From Solibacillus merdavium (GTDB taxonomy: Bacteria > Bacillota > Bacilli > Bacillales_A > Planococcaceae), in assembly GCF_014836935.1 (NCBI RefSeq), contig NZ_JACSPW010000023.1, positions 1 through 35,037 on the forward strand: a DNA stretch of 35,037 nucleotides. Direction: 5' to 3'. Position 1 is the first letter of the stretch, and each line of letters opens with the position of its first letter. Positions 21,091 to 30,759 of this stretch are shown piece by piece. The position numbers and the translations under genes were made by a program. Below the pieces are notes generated by a model that saw only the letters and a list, made by a program, of their open reading frames with translations, made no database searches and was not told where the DNA came from.

Positions 21091-22992
21091 TTATTGTGGC
21101 TCTACTGCCAAAATGTCGACAAAGTTTGATTTTACTTTTACTTCTTCATCATTTAATAAAATATGAATATCACCATGATCATTCGAAGTACGAATTAAAC
21201 GGCCCATTCCTTGTTGAAGACGAAGCTGCATGAATGGCAACTCAACTTCTTCAAAAGGATTTTGTGCAAATGAACGTTTCGCATCGAATAACGGATCATG
21301 AGGTGGGAATGGCAAATCGAAAATAATAACGCGTGTTAACGCTTCTTCCGGTAAATCCAATCCTTCCCATAAATGATAGGAGCATAATGCCTGAATTTCA
21401 CCGTTTTGGAATTCACGGACAATAGCCGATAGTTCACGGTCGCCCTCGAATGCAATATTCAGTCGCGTCATTAAACCGACATTAGCTTTAAACTGATTCA
21501 TCGCCTGCTTTGATTTAAACAGAATTAACGTTTGCTTTTCATCTTTTAGAAGCTGCTCAACTTTTGTAACTTTGTCAGTTTGAGAAAGTTCATGCAAGTA
21601 AATTTTCATCACTTCTTCATAATCAAACGGTGATGGTACACTAAAGCTCTGATATTTTTCAATACCTAAACTCGCAGCAATATAGCTGAAATCTTTTTTT
21701 ACAGATAACGTTGCAGACGAGAATACAATCGGCATTTTTTTCGAGAATAATGTTTCAGATAGCACGTCTGTAATAAGGCGTGGCATTATTACTAATGTTT
21801 CTTCCCCATCAGTATCCTCCAGCCAATCAACCGCATCGCCCTGTGCAACGAAAATGCGCATTGCTGCTACGTAATGCTCTAAAAACTCTTCCGCCATATT
21901 GAGCTCGTATTCTGGAATCATGTAAAGCTCTGATTCAAATACTAATTCCTCCAACAATTGATCCACATCTGCTATAACACGTTCACCCATTTGAATAAGG
22001 CGCTCTGATTTCACTATCCGTTTTCTGTCTTCCTCTGACTTAATCACATCTTCACGCAATTGGTCAAAAAACAGTTCGTGATGATCTTGTAAATGCTCCA
22101 TTGCATATAGTGTACGTTCACGCACACCATCCACCATTAAACGCTCCAACAACTCTACAATTGTATAAGCTTGCACTTTATTTGTTAATGCTTTTTGGGC
22201 TGCATATTCCAATAAATGACCTTCATCCAATACCATCATCGATACTTCCGGTAATAGAGGCAATTGCCCCTCACGCTCACGGGACTCCTTCGTTGCTAAA
22301 TGCTCCATTAAAAAGTCCTGGGAACAAATTATAAGGTCTGTTGATTTTCGGTAATGAGCACGATGCAATGTTTGGCCACAACGATTGCGTAAGTCACAAA
22401 CAGCACATTGCATAATGGAATTGTAATTAACTTTTTGCCAATCTTCGTCCGTCACTAGCGGGTAATCCGAACGCTCTCCGTAAGGCTGTACTGCAATCAT
22501 GCTTCCCTGTGCATATACACCATCCGGAATAGAAAAAGCAATATCATCAATCCAGTCTTCCGTTTCCGTTTTTTCCGCTTCTTCAAAACGCTTTAAACAT
22601 AAATATTGATCACGTGATTTTGCAAGACGGACATCGATTTCAAGGTCCAACACATCACGCAGTTTATGAATATCTCCGCCTTCTTTTACTAGCTGATCGA
22701 TTAATGTTTCATCTGCACAGGCGATTAAAGCTGGTTTTCCTGTATAGCGTGCGTATGATACAGCAGGTAATAAGTATGCAATTGTTTTCCCTGTCCCTAC
22801 ACCCGCTTCTGCAAATAATACGTTCTTTTCTTTTAATGCTTGTTCTATCTGGTAAGCCATGAAAATTTGTTCATCACGGCACTCAAAGCCTCGTTCTGGT
22901 AGCTCATCATATAATACGTCACCGAGCCAATCACCTAACGAATCAAAGAAAGTTTTTTCTCTTGAAAGTTCAAAAGGTAAAGATTTTCTCAA
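21091..22992 (-). CDS. ypvA: DinG/XPD-type ATP-dependent DNA helicase (YpvA-like)
   Basis: 633 aa from TTG 22992, which has GAGGAGG nine bases upstream; a longer frame to 23151 crosses a leader hairpin and has no support. Walker A AEAGVGTGKT at about 61-70, the DEAH-type box DEGH at 256-259, and four cysteines (C132, then CAVC at 196-199, and C205) match the iron-sulfur cluster of XPD/DinG helicases. The C-terminal motifs FSSATLS, FKSKQAM, YHLWEGLDLP and QGMGRLIR are all present. It should be a 5'-3' iron-sulfur helicase acting on DNA repair intermediates. Its place next to the RlmL-like gene matches ypvA beside ypsC in B. subtilis. Confidence 0.88.
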   Translation of the reverse strand: MRKSLPFELSREKTFFDSLGDWLGDVLYDELPERGFECRDEQIFMAYQIEQALKEKNVLFAEAGVGTGKTIAYLLPAVSYARYTGKPALIACADETLIDQLVKEGGDIHKLRDVLDLEIDVRLAKSRDQYLCLKRFEEAEKTETEDWIDDIAFSIPDGVYAQGSMIAVQPYGERSDYPLVTDEDWQKVNYNSIMQCAVCDLRNRCGQTLHRAHYRKSTDLIICSQDFLMEHLATKESREREGQLPLLPEVSMMVLDEGHLLEYAAQKALTNKVQAYTIVELLERLMVDGVRERTLYAMEHLQDHHELFFDQLREDVIKSEEDRKRIVKSERLIQMGERVIADVDQLLEELVFESELYMIPEYELNMAEEFLEHYVAAMRIFVAQGDAVDWLEDTDGEETLVIMPRLITDVLSETLFSKKMPIVFSSATLSVKKDFSYIAASLGIEKYQSFSVPSPFDYEEVMKIYLHELSQTDKVTKVEQLLKDEKQTLILFKSKQAMNQFKANVGLMTRLNIAFEGDRELSAIVREFQNGEIQALCSYHLWEGLDLPEEALTRVIIFDLPFPPHDPLFDAKRSFAQNPFEEVELPFMQLRLQQGMGRLIRTSNDHGDIHILLNDEEVKVKSNFVDILAVEPQ

Positions 22993-23016
22993 ATGGATGT
23001 TCCTCCTCAATATGAA

Positions 23017-23046
23017 GCGGAAGGAATAATCACCCATTCCTTCCGC
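23017..23046 (-). other. Leader hairpin before ypvA
   Basis: GCGGAAGGAA and TTCCTTCCGC form a perfect 10-pair stem with a 10-base loop. On the minus strand it ends about 13 bases before the GAGGAGG of the helicase gene, without a T run. It could shield the transcript or affect translation. Confidence 0.5.
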
Positions 23047-23235
23047 AAATCCACGCTTTATAATTAAATTTGGCCAATTCAATTCTGCCTCGGCAAAATT
23101 GTGTCCGGATTTTGGATTTTCCCCAAAAACCCCCCTAAAAATCCACAGCATTTAGGAAATCTGCCAAATGAAGAAAAAAAATTCTGTACTCATCATTATA
23201 CATCTAAATACATAAAAAAAATACTAATATGCAAC

Positions 23236-23271
23236 AAAAAACTACATTAGTTTAGCACCAATGTAGTTTTC
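23236..23271 (-). terminator. Terminator of the rlmL gene
   Basis: Minus strand AAAACTACATT, 12-base loop, AATGTAGTTTT and further T residues, beginning just after the rlmL stop codon. Confidence 0.85.
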
Positions 23272-23274
23272 ATA

Positions 23275-24414
23275 TTAATTTTCACGCTTAGATTTTTGAC
23301 CCCAATATTGATACAGATCTGTACGAATAAAACCGTTAAACAATTTACGCTTTTTCGTTGCTTTTTTACCGTAATGTACTTCAAATTCTTCCATTGATGA
23401 CAGCATGTAAACTGACCATGTCGGATAATTTTGCATCACTTGACCAAATTGGCGGAGCATTTTTTCGATTTCTTCCACTTCACCAATACGTTCTCCGTAT
23501 GGCGGGTTTGTTACGATAACTCCATCTGTTAGCTTCGTAGTAAAATCTGTAGCCTGCATTTGTTTGAAAGTCAACAAATCTCCAAAGCCTGCTTCAAGAG
23601 CATTTTCCTGAGCAATCGCTACCATTTTATGGTCAATGTCCGTACCAATAATGTTAAGTTCCTGATCATAGTTCGCTAAAGTATCCGCTTCATCACGCGC
23701 TTTATCCCATATATCCTGTTTCATCCATGGCCAAGACTCGGAAATGAATTCACGGTTATAGCCTGGCGCAATATTTTGGCCGATCATTGCCGCTTCCAAA
23801 GCAATTGTCCCTGAACCACAGAATGGGTCTACGAATGGACGGCTTGGAGACCATTTAGAAATTTTCACCAACGCTGCTGCAAGCGTCTCTTTTAAAGGCG
23901 CCTCCCCTTGCGTCGTTCTGTAACCGCGTTTATGCAAACCGACACCCGATGTATCAATCGTTAATGTTGCTACATCCTTTAAAATCGAGATTTCAATTTT
24001 GAATGTTGGTCCCGATTCATCTAAAAATCCTAATCGCTTGTAGGCTAATTTCAGACGTTCTACAATCGCCTTTTTTGTAATGGCCTGACAGTCAGGTACA
24101 CTAAACAAAGTCGACTTAACGGACTTGCCTGAAACCGGGAAACTTGCATCCACTGGTAAATATTTTTCCCACTGAACCGATTTTACCCCTTCAAATAGTT
24201 GGTCGAATGTTCTTGCCGGAAATTGGGCAACGACGATTTTTACACGGTCTGCTACACGCAACCATAAATTCGTGCGGGCAATCGCCATCTCGTCACCTTC
24301 AAAATACACTTTTCCGTTTTCTACTTGTGTTTCATATCCTAATTCACGTACTTCTTCTGCTACGATTGCTTCTAATCCCATCGCTGCTGTTGCTACTAAT
24401 TTAAATTTTGTCAT
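23275..24414 (-). CDS. rlmL: RlmL-type 23S rRNA (guanine-N2) methyltransferase (YpsC-like)
   Basis: 379 aa from ATG 24414 (AAGGAAGG upstream, inside the end of the previous gene). The N-terminal 160 residues form a THUMP RNA-binding domain (KFKLVATAAMGLEAIVAEEV onwards). The methyltransferase domain has motif I DPFCGSGTIALEAAM (about 196-210) and the catalytic NPPYGER (about 291-297), which marks exocyclic amino-group methylation. Length fits B. subtilis YpsC (about 385). The preceding PAS-GGDEF-EAL gene ends four bases upstream, so the two share a transcript although their functions are unrelated. Confidence 0.9.
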   Translation of the reverse strand: MTKFKLVATAAMGLEAIVAEEVRELGYETQVENGKVYFEGDEMAIARTNLWLRVADRVKIVVAQFPARTFDQLFEGVKSVQWEKYLPVDASFPVSGKSVKSTLFSVPDCQAITKKAIVERLKLAYKRLGFLDESGPTFKIEISILKDVATLTIDTSGVGLHKRGYRTTQGEAPLKETLAAALVKISKWSPSRPFVDPFCGSGTIALEAAMIGQNIAPGYNREFISESWPWMKQDIWDKARDEADTLANYDQELNIIGTDIDHKMVAIAQENALEAGFGDLLTFKQMQATDFTTKLTDGVIVTNPPYGERIGEVEEIEKMLRQFGQVMQNYPTWSVYMLSSMEEFEVHYGKKATKKRKLFNGFIRTDLYQYWGQKSKREN

Positions 24415-24418
24415 GCTT

Positions 24419-26161
24419 TTAAATCCTTCCTTGATGCTCGACTTCCCAAAATTGAATGAAGTCAATTAATTCTTTCATTGGCAATGGTCTGCTGTAGTAA
24501 TATCCTTGAATAAAGTCACAGCCCATTGACTTTAATAACTCAACCTGTTGGCTCGTTTCCACCCCTTCTGCAACTACTTTCATTTGCAGGCGGTGTGCCA
24601 TTTGAATAATTGCATCGACAATAGCTTGTTTGTCATCCAGTGAGCATATATGCTGAATGAAGCTGCGGTCAATTTTTAATACATCTAACGGGAAACGTAC
24701 TAAATAACTTAATGAAGAATAGCCTGTCCCAAAATCATCAATTGATAGCTTAAATCCTAATTGTTTCAGCTTCACTAATTTACTAACCGTCTCCTGTGCA
24801 CTATTCATAACTGTACGCTCTGTAACTTCGATTTCGAAGCATTGAGCAGATGTATTATTTCTTTCTAAAATTGTCTGGACCGACTCTAAGAAGCTTTGCT
24901 GCTGGAAATGGATGCTAGATACATTAACCGCTATCGGAATTTTTGGATACCCTGCCGCAACTAATTTATGGTTTCCTTCACATGCCAAATCAAAAATAAT
25001 TTCACTTAAAGAAATGATTAAGCCCGATTCTTCGGCATGTTCAATGAATTCTGCGGGTGAAACGAAGCCGAGTTTTTCACTGTTCCAACGCACTAGAGCT
25101 TCTATGCCGACAATATCATTTGTTACTGTATTTATTTTCGGCTGGTAGACCAGTGTAAATTCACGATTTTCAATTGCTTTGCGTAATTCACTATCCAACT
25201 TCAAAACTCGATTTGAATCAGTTTTTAATGCTTCAAAGTAAAAGGAGAAACAATTTCGCCCATTTTCCTTAGAGTAAGACATCGCACGGTCAGCACGATT
25301 TAATAGTTGCTCTGGTGTCATACCGTCCTCAGGATAAATACTGATTCCCATACTCGTTGAAACATAAATGTCTTGATCGTGGATTTTAATCGGTATTTCG
25401 AAAGCCCGGATCACCTGTTCAGCGAATTTTGCCGCTTCTCTCGGATGTTGTATGTTAGCCAATGTAATGACAAACTCATCCCCGCCAAAACGAGCTAAAA
25501 TATCCTTGTTTTTAAGCAAGCTATTTACACGTCTCGCTACTTCCACTAATAGTTGATCTCCAATAGCATGTCCAAGTGTATCGTTAACTTGCTTGAAGCG
25601 ATCCAAATCCATGAAAAGAACAGCATGTTGAGTGGGTTGTGCTTTTTTTGCGGTCATTTCCAGCAGAACTTTCATTCGTTCGATAAAGGCAAAACGATTA
25701 CATACATCTGTCAATGAATCATGCAGTGTTCTTTTTTCGAGCTCATCTTCAACAATTTTCCGTTCCGACAAATCCGTAAAAATACCACAGTAATTTGTAA
25801 CTTCACCAAGTTCATCTTTTATTTCTATTATTGTCAGCCATTCAGGGTATAATTCACCTGTTTTGCGTCTGTTCCAAATTTCACCTTGCCAAATGCCATC
25901 TCTCTCAATCTGATTCCAAATATCGATATAAAAAATTCTATCATGTACGCCGGATTGTAAAATAGAAGGCTTTTCACCTTGAACCTCTTCTAATTTATAG
26001 CCCGTTACGAATTCGAAAGCAGCATTAATTGATAAGATCTTTTTATATTTATCCGTTATCATAATACCTTCAGCAATATTTTCAAAAACCTTTTCGATTA
26101 ATTCCTTTGAAAAATGGGACAATAATAGCTCTTGTACATTTGGTCTTTTTGATTCCTTCAA
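24419..26161 (-). CDS. PAS-GGDEF-EAL c-di-GMP signalling protein
   Basis: 580 aa. PAS domain (about 20-135; ENIAEGIMITD, then FTDLSERK), GGDEF domain (145-310) with intact GGDEF at 226-230, and EAL domain (320-575) with EAL at 354-356, DDFGTG at 475-480, the catalytic lysine in LKIDRSF (K497) and AEGVE around 531-535. Both cyclase and phosphodiesterase sites look intact, so the net activity cannot be read off. The I-site position has KNKD instead of R-x-x-D, so product inhibition is probably lost. No membrane span is present. The start is TTG 26161 with AAGGGTGAG upstream. It is the second c-di-GMP gene in this window. Confidence 0.9.
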   Translation of the reverse strand: MKESKRPNVQELLLSHFSKELIEKVFENIAEGIMITDKYKKILSINAAFEFVTGYKLEEVQGEKPSILQSGVHDRIFYIDIWNQIERDGIWQGEIWNRRKTGELYPEWLTIIEIKDELGEVTNYCGIFTDLSERKIVEDELEKRTLHDSLTDVCNRFAFIERMKVLLEMTAKKAQPTQHAVLFMDLDRFKQVNDTLGHAIGDQLLVEVARRVNSLLKNKDILARFGGDEFVITLANIQHPREAAKFAEQVIRAFEIPIKIHDQDIYVSTSMGISIYPEDGMTPEQLLNRADRAMSYSKENGRNCFSFYFEALKTDSNRVLKLDSELRKAIENREFTLVYQPKINTVTNDIVGIEALVRWNSEKLGFVSPAEFIEHAEESGLIISLSEIIFDLACEGNHKLVAAGYPKIPIAVNVSSIHFQQQSFLESVQTILERNNTSAQCFEIEVTERTVMNSAQETVSKLVKLKQLGFKLSIDDFGTGYSSLSYLVRFPLDVLKIDRSFIQHICSLDDKQAIVDAIIQMAHRLQMKVVAEGVETSQQVELLKSMGCDFIQGYYYSRPLPMKELIDFIQFWEVEHQGRI

Positions 26162-26299
26162 TACAACTCACCCTTATTTCCTAATAGAACAATAATTCAT
26201 TTACCCTGTATGACATAAATGTATGTATTATGTATTTTTTATAAGTAATGATTACTAACTTTTGGTGCTGAATCTTCATTTTGCCAATAATTTTATCTA

Positions 26300-26336
26300 C
26301 TAAGAAAGGCTCTCCAAAAAAAATGGAGAGCCTTAT
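26300..26336 (-). terminator. Terminator of rnpB
   Basis: Minus strand AAGGCTCTCC, loop ATTTTTTTT, GGAGAGCCTT, then TTCTTAG. It lies about 20 bases after the rnpB 3' end. The stretch from here to the EAL gene at 26161 shows nothing else. Confidence 0.8.
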
Positions 26337-26352
26337 TACATGTTTAAGAAAA

Positions 26353-26749
26353 GCATCAATAATCAATAAGCCATGTTTTGTTCCTAAGTACTCAAACAGC
26401 TTTCGCCTCGTACGATTAGGTAGTAATCATCTATCTACGGTCAAAATGACCGTCCCTCCATCCGTTCAATTCCTTCTGGAGAGTGCCCCTACCATAATTT
26501 GGGTTTCTCACTCATGGGGTTTACCTCGTTCCACCTTATAGCTTTCACTATAAGCTCCGTCACTGTGGCACTTTCAGGAAGTTTCGTCCATATCTAAAAG
26601 ACTTAGGAGTTCCTTCCGCCGTCAAGAGAAGCTCTCTTGCCTTACCTTATTTTTTCAGTAAGCACGAACACTACGGGCATCTCAGCACCGTGTGAGCATG
26701 GACTTTCCTCTACGATACGAAATCGCAGCGATTACTCGAATATTGATGT
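26353..26749 (-). ncRNA. rnpB: RNase P RNA, B type
   Basis: The minus strand closely matches the B. subtilis RNA in all conserved parts: GTAATCGCTGCG, TAGAGGAAAGTCCATGCTC, ACGGTGCTGAGATGCCCGTA, AAAGTGCCACAGTGACG, GGTGGAACGAGGTAAACCCC, GAGAAACCCAAATT, GTAGATAGATGATTACTACC, TACGAGG and GAACAAAACATGGCTTA. P1 pairs CATCAATA with TATTGATG, which sets both ends to within a few bases. The RNA (about 397 nt) is the catalytic subunit that removes the 5' leader of tRNA precursors. Several short reading frames cross it and are not genes. Confidence 0.96.
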
Positions 26750-26806
26750 ATTTATAAATTATACTTTATACTTTTAAAAAATACAATATCGCTATAAATA
26801 GTTTAA

Positions 26807-27109
26807 CTATTCGTATAGTTTACTCCCAAAAACATGCTTTTCTAAATTAGAAAGGCGTTTTAAAATATCGAAATTTGTACTATTGGCTGTAGGTGGTGGT
26901 GCAACAACCGACGATTTACGCGTAGAGTTAGTCAACTCCTGCTTCAAACGTTCATTTTCCTCTGTTAATGTAGCGATTTTGGCTGTAAATGTATCATAAT
27001 CTTCACGAATCAAATCCAAAAATTGATCTACCTCGTCCACATTATAGCCTTTCATGCTTTTTTTGAATTCTTTTTCCAATATATAGTCAGCAGTTAATTT
27101 AATATCCAT
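26807..27109 (-). CDS. gpsB: Cell division regulator GpsB
   Basis: 100 aa. The DivIVA-like N-terminus reads [20 protein letters not shown], then [16 protein letters not shown], with the membrane and PBP-binding groove residues typical of GpsB. A coiled coil (about 40-65) follows, then a Pro/Thr/Ser linker, and a C-terminal trimerisation helix ([16 protein letters not shown]). In Bacillales it moves PBP1 between side-wall and septum. The ponA gene for that PBP is 5 kb away in this window. GAAGGACG precedes the ATG. Position beside rnpB and mrfAB matches B. subtilis ypsB. Confidence 0.95.
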   Translation of the reverse strand: MDIKLTADYILEKEFKKSMKGYNVDEVDQFLDLIREDYDTFTAKIATLTEENERLKQELTNSTRKSSVVAPPPTANSTNFDILKRLSNLEKHVFGSKLYE

Positions 27110-27206
27110 TATTCATCGTCCTTCCGTCACGCAACTTCTTTATCTTATTATAGCATAGGTCAGACGTTTCTTACGAATACATGTGTCAAACAAAACGAAA
27201 AATTTT

Positions 27207-28478
27207 TCAGTCCTTGTTCGAATTATTTTTGTTCATTTTATTGTCTAATCGGCCGAGCCTTTTATGCCAATTTCTCTGCTTGTTTAGAAGCTGTGTTTCT
27301 TTTATGAACGAAATTTGCTGTAACAATTCGAGCCCTTTTTCAGAAAAAACCATTGCTTGTTCATAATCTTTTAGCTGATGTTCATATAAAATTGCTAATT
27401 GCTCATATGCCAGCAGCTTTTTTTCACGGGTTATTGTCGGTAATGCAGATTGGAAAGATTCAATTGCTAACTTTACTTCCCCAACCCGTTTTAGCTCATA
27501 CGCTAAATAAAAATGGGCATAGCCTGTTTCTTCGGCATTGAAGTGTTTTGTCACTTCCTGCAATATTTCCGCACTTGTCTGTTGCTTTTTCAAGTCGCCA
27601 AACCACTTTCCGATATTCGTATACGTAGTAGCGGATTCAGTCGAAATCGCATCAAACAATAAATTAGTCGAATGAATGTACAATGTAATAAGGGAGAGTA
27701 AATCCCATTCATTATGCAACAGGACTTTCATTAATGTTTCGGCATTGCCGCTTTTTATTGCGTCAAAATAAATGATCGGTGCTAAATGACCTGGAATATC
27801 GCCTTTCCGGTAAAACCCAAGCTTATCTTGCTCTACTTGAGTAAGCTTCATACGAGATAAGTCATCTTTCCAAAGTCGCTTTGAACTATGCAATAAGTCA
27901 ATTTGACGTTGCGTTTTTAGCGGTGGCAAATGTTGTTTGTTTAACGTCCAGCGTACTTGCAGCTGTGGCCAGTCAAAACTTTTCCCGTTATAGGAAACAA
28001 TCGTGGCATCTTTCTGCCATAATTTCGATTCAAATAGGAACGCTACTTCGTTTGATGGGTCGGACAAAACGTATTGCGTAAGAGTAAATTGTTCCTCTTC
28101 CTCATCAAATTGTAAAAAGCCTAATAAAAAGATATGCGTCCCCGCACCTTTAAGACCGGTCGTTTCCGTATCAAAAAATACAATCGTCTCCTGCTCATCA
28201 ATCGCAAACGGGTGGTCATCAGCTTCATATTTCCACCGTTTCAGTGCATTAAAAAGTTCGCCAAGTCTATAATCTCCGTGCTTATAATCTAGGGAGTAGT
28301 GTACTTCCCTTTTAAAAAGCATCCCAAATTCATTTTCAATCCACTTTAGTCCTGCCTGCTGCCATTGTTCGCTATAAAATGGTGGATCCGGTTTTATGAA
28401 AGTAGGCTTTTCTTGTTTTTGCCCTGTTTTTTTACCAAGCAGCTTTTTCATTTGTAAGAGCTTATTTTCATACGACAT
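27207..28478 (-). CDS. mrfB: MrfB exonuclease (YprB), DnaQ-like
   Basis: 423 aa. The exonuclease domain starts at IVFFDTETTGL (about residues 98-108, ExoI D-x-E), with further acidic motifs in IVSYNGKSFDWPQL and HNEWDLLSL (ExoIII-like). From about 295 on, TPR-like helical repeats (AHFYLAYELKRVGEVKLAIE, YEHQLKDYEQAMVFSEKGLE). In B. subtilis MrfB works with the MrfA helicase to repair mitomycin-C adducts, apart from UvrABC. The helicase gene ends four bases upstream, and both run in the same direction. The ribosome site before ATG 28478 is weak (GTGAAG), consistent with coupling to mrfA. Confidence 0.9.
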   Translation of the reverse strand: MSYENKLLQMKKLLGKKTGQKQEKPTFIKPDPPFYSEQWQQAGLKWIENEFGMLFKREVHYSLDYKHGDYRLGELFNALKRWKYEADDHPFAIDEQETIVFFDTETTGLKGAGTHIFLLGFLQFDEEEEQFTLTQYVLSDPSNEVAFLFESKLWQKDATIVSYNGKSFDWPQLQVRWTLNKQHLPPLKTQRQIDLLHSSKRLWKDDLSRMKLTQVEQDKLGFYRKGDIPGHLAPIIYFDAIKSGNAETLMKVLLHNEWDLLSLITLYIHSTNLLFDAISTESATTYTNIGKWFGDLKKQQTSAEILQEVTKHFNAEETGYAHFYLAYELKRVGEVKLAIESFQSALPTITREKKLLAYEQLAILYEHQLKDYEQAMVFSEKGLELLQQISFIKETQLLNKQRNWHKRLGRLDNKMNKNNSNKD

Positions 28479-28482
28479 GTCT

Positions 28483-30759
28483 TCACATCATTTCACTTAT
28501 TAAAATATCCAAAACTTTTAAAACTTGTTTTTTGCTTTCTCCTATACTATCTTGTGCTCCGATACAGGATGGACAACCTTGCTGACATGGACAGTTCGTC
28601 ACATGTTGGGCAGTTCGTTCAAGTAAGGAAAGCAATATATCATACACACGTTCACTTAAACCGATTCCCCCTGGATAGCTATCATAAATAAACAACGTTG
28701 GCTTTTCATTATGTACTGCCTTTACTTGAGGGACTACTGATACATCGGATCGATCACAATGAATGAATAGCGGAATGAAACTGCCCATCGCATAGGCTGC
28801 ACCGGTTAAAGCATCCGTTAACTGCTCCTCAGTCCAATCATTCGGTAATTCAAAGCTCATCCATGTTGCATTTGTATGCATTTCCATTGGTGGAATCGAT
28901 ATTGGACCTGAACCGATATTATCATGCGTATTAAATCGAATTTTTTTGAAAATGGTTGGAATTGCTAAAATGCTGACATCACCAAAGCTTACAGTAGCAT
29001 TTTTAAAAGGTGCAGATTTATCTTCACTTAATACTTTTAACTCGACAGCTAAATTAGCATCAGTAAAGTAATCAACATCCACTTCACGTACAAATGCTTT
29101 TTTCTCTTCCCAATCCAATTTTTCGACTTGGAACTGAAGGCCCTGATGTAAATAAATCGCCTCTTCATGCAAAAGCGTCATTGCACTATACGTATCCATT
29201 TCTCCGATAACTTTTGTATTTGCCGGTGTTGAAATATCAATAATAACGACATTTTCCTGTGCCGCTGAGCGTAAGGATATTTCATGAGCCGGAAATCGGT
29301 CACTCATCCAATGCCATTTAGTGCTTGTACGCACGAGTACACCTTCGTCTTCTAAATAGGCGAGTAATTCCTGTATCTCAAATTCTCCATAACTATCATC
29401 CATTGAAAAAGGAAGTTCAAATGCAGCACACTTCAAATGCTCCATCAATATTAGAATGTTTTCGGGATTAATACGTGCTTCTTCAGGGGAACTTCCGAGT
29501 AAATAGCTAGGATTTTGTACAACATATTGATCCAATGCTGTAGATTGGGCGACATATACTATAAGAGCCTCATCCTGCCGTCTCCCTGCCCGCCCTGCTT
29601 GCTGCCATGCACTGGCAATGTTGCCCGGGTATCCTGTCATAATGCAAGCTTGCAATTGACCTATATCTACGCCCAGCTCAAGTGCATTTGTACTAACAAC
29701 CATTTGAATCGAACCGGAACGCAAACCTTTTTCTATTTCACGTCGTTCGCTCGGCAAATAGCCCCCACGGTACCCTTGAATGGACTCATCCATTATTTTT
29801 TTGGACGTTAGCGATTTTAAATAAGTTACGAGCATTTCGACACGCACTCTTGATTTCGCGAATATAATCGTTTGAATACCTGCTTCAAACAAACGCTTTG
29901 AAATGTCACGTACCTCCAATACCGCGCTTCGTCTAACTCCAAAAGTTGGATGTACAATTGGTGGATTATAAAAAATAAAAGTTTTCTTCCCTACAGGTGC
30001 TCCCGATTTTTCTATTAGCTCATGCTTACTATTCGTCAAACTTTCCGCAAGCTCTTTCGGGTTTTTAATCGTCGCACTTGTACAAATAAAAATCGGCTTA
30101 CTTCCATAAAATTCACAAATACGTAGAAGCCTTCTTATGACGTGTGCAACATGTGAACCGAAAACGCCTTTGTACGTATGTAATTCATCAATAACAATGT
30201 ACTTTAAGTTTTCGAAGAGTGAGACCCATTTCGTATGATGCGGTAAAATACCCGAATGCAGCATATCTGGGTTGGTCATCACAATATGACCGGCTTTTCT
30301 TATTTTTTGCCGAATACCAGGTGCGGTATCTCCATCGTATGTGTAGCTTAAAATATCTTCTTCCATTAATTCAATCAGCTCATTTAAATCTGATTTTTGA
30401 TCCTGGGCAAGCGCTTTTGTCGGGAACAAATAGATTGCTCGGCTCGATGGGTCTTCCAAAATCTTCTGGAGAACCGGTAAATGATAACAATATGATTTTC
30501 CAGAGGCGGTCGGTGTAATGGCAGTAAAGTTCTTTTGCTGTTCGGCAAAGTCATACGCCTGGCGTTGATGTATATAAAGCTGATGAATGCCGCGCCCATG
30601 CAAAGCCTTGACGATTGACGGATGTAAGCTTGACGGGAATTGTGCATACTGTGCCTGCTTTTCTTCAATTGTATGCATGGCCACTATATTTTGTTTTAAT
30701 TCCTCATCATACTGCCATTCCTCGACAAGCTGTGAAATCGTTTTTTTCTTACTGAACAT
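28483..30759 (-). CDS. mrfA: MrfA helicase (YprA), DEAH-type with C-terminal Zn site
   Basis: 758 aa from ATG 30759; the TTG six codons earlier would use its own ribosome binding site as codons. N-terminal helicase lobe: ITPTASGKSYCYHLP (Walker A variant) and DELH box in VIDELHTYKG. Second lobe: STNALELGVDIGQLQ and QQAGRAGRRQ. The C-terminal DUF1998 region has the four cysteines NCPCQQGCPSC, a probable zinc site. It is the 3'-5' helicase partner of MrfB in mitomycin-C repair. Its start overlaps the end of the yppE-like gene by 11 bases. Confidence 0.92.
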   Translation of the reverse strand: MFSKKKTISQLVEEWQYDEELKQNIVAMHTIEEKQAQYAQFPSSLHPSIVKALHGRGIHQLYIHQRQAYDFAEQQKNFTAITPTASGKSYCYHLPVLQKILEDPSSRAIYLFPTKALAQDQKSDLNELIELMEEDILSYTYDGDTAPGIRQKIRKAGHIVMTNPDMLHSGILPHHTKWVSLFENLKYIVIDELHTYKGVFGSHVAHVIRRLLRICEFYGSKPIFICTSATIKNPKELAESLTNSKHELIEKSGAPVGKKTFIFYNPPIVHPTFGVRRSAVLEVRDISKRLFEAGIQTIIFAKSRVRVEMLVTYLKSLTSKKIMDESIQGYRGGYLPSERREIEKGLRSGSIQMVVSTNALELGVDIGQLQACIMTGYPGNIASAWQQAGRAGRRQDEALIVYVAQSTALDQYVVQNPSYLLGSSPEEARINPENILILMEHLKCAAFELPFSMDDSYGEFEIQELLAYLEDEGVLVRTSTKWHWMSDRFPAHEISLRSAAQENVVIIDISTPANTKVIGEMDTYSAMTLLHEEAIYLHQGLQFQVEKLDWEEKKAFVREVDVDYFTDANLAVELKVLSEDKSAPFKNATVSFGDVSILAIPTIFKKIRFNTHDNIGSGPISIPPMEMHTNATWMSFELPNDWTEEQLTDALTGAAYAMGSFIPLFIHCDRSDVSVVPQVKAVHNEKPTLFIYDSYPGGIGLSERVYDILLSLLERTAQHVTNCPCQQGCPSCIGAQDSIGESKKQVLKVLDILISEMM

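Noticed and set aside
22993-23151. 53-residue N-terminal extension of the ypvA-like helicase
   Set aside because: It crosses a perfect hairpin, has no homology to DinG-type N-termini, and a TTG with a strong ribosome binding site lies at 22992.
26281-26541. 86-aa plus-strand frame opposite RNase P RNA
   Set aside because: It is the complement of rnpB and its terminator.
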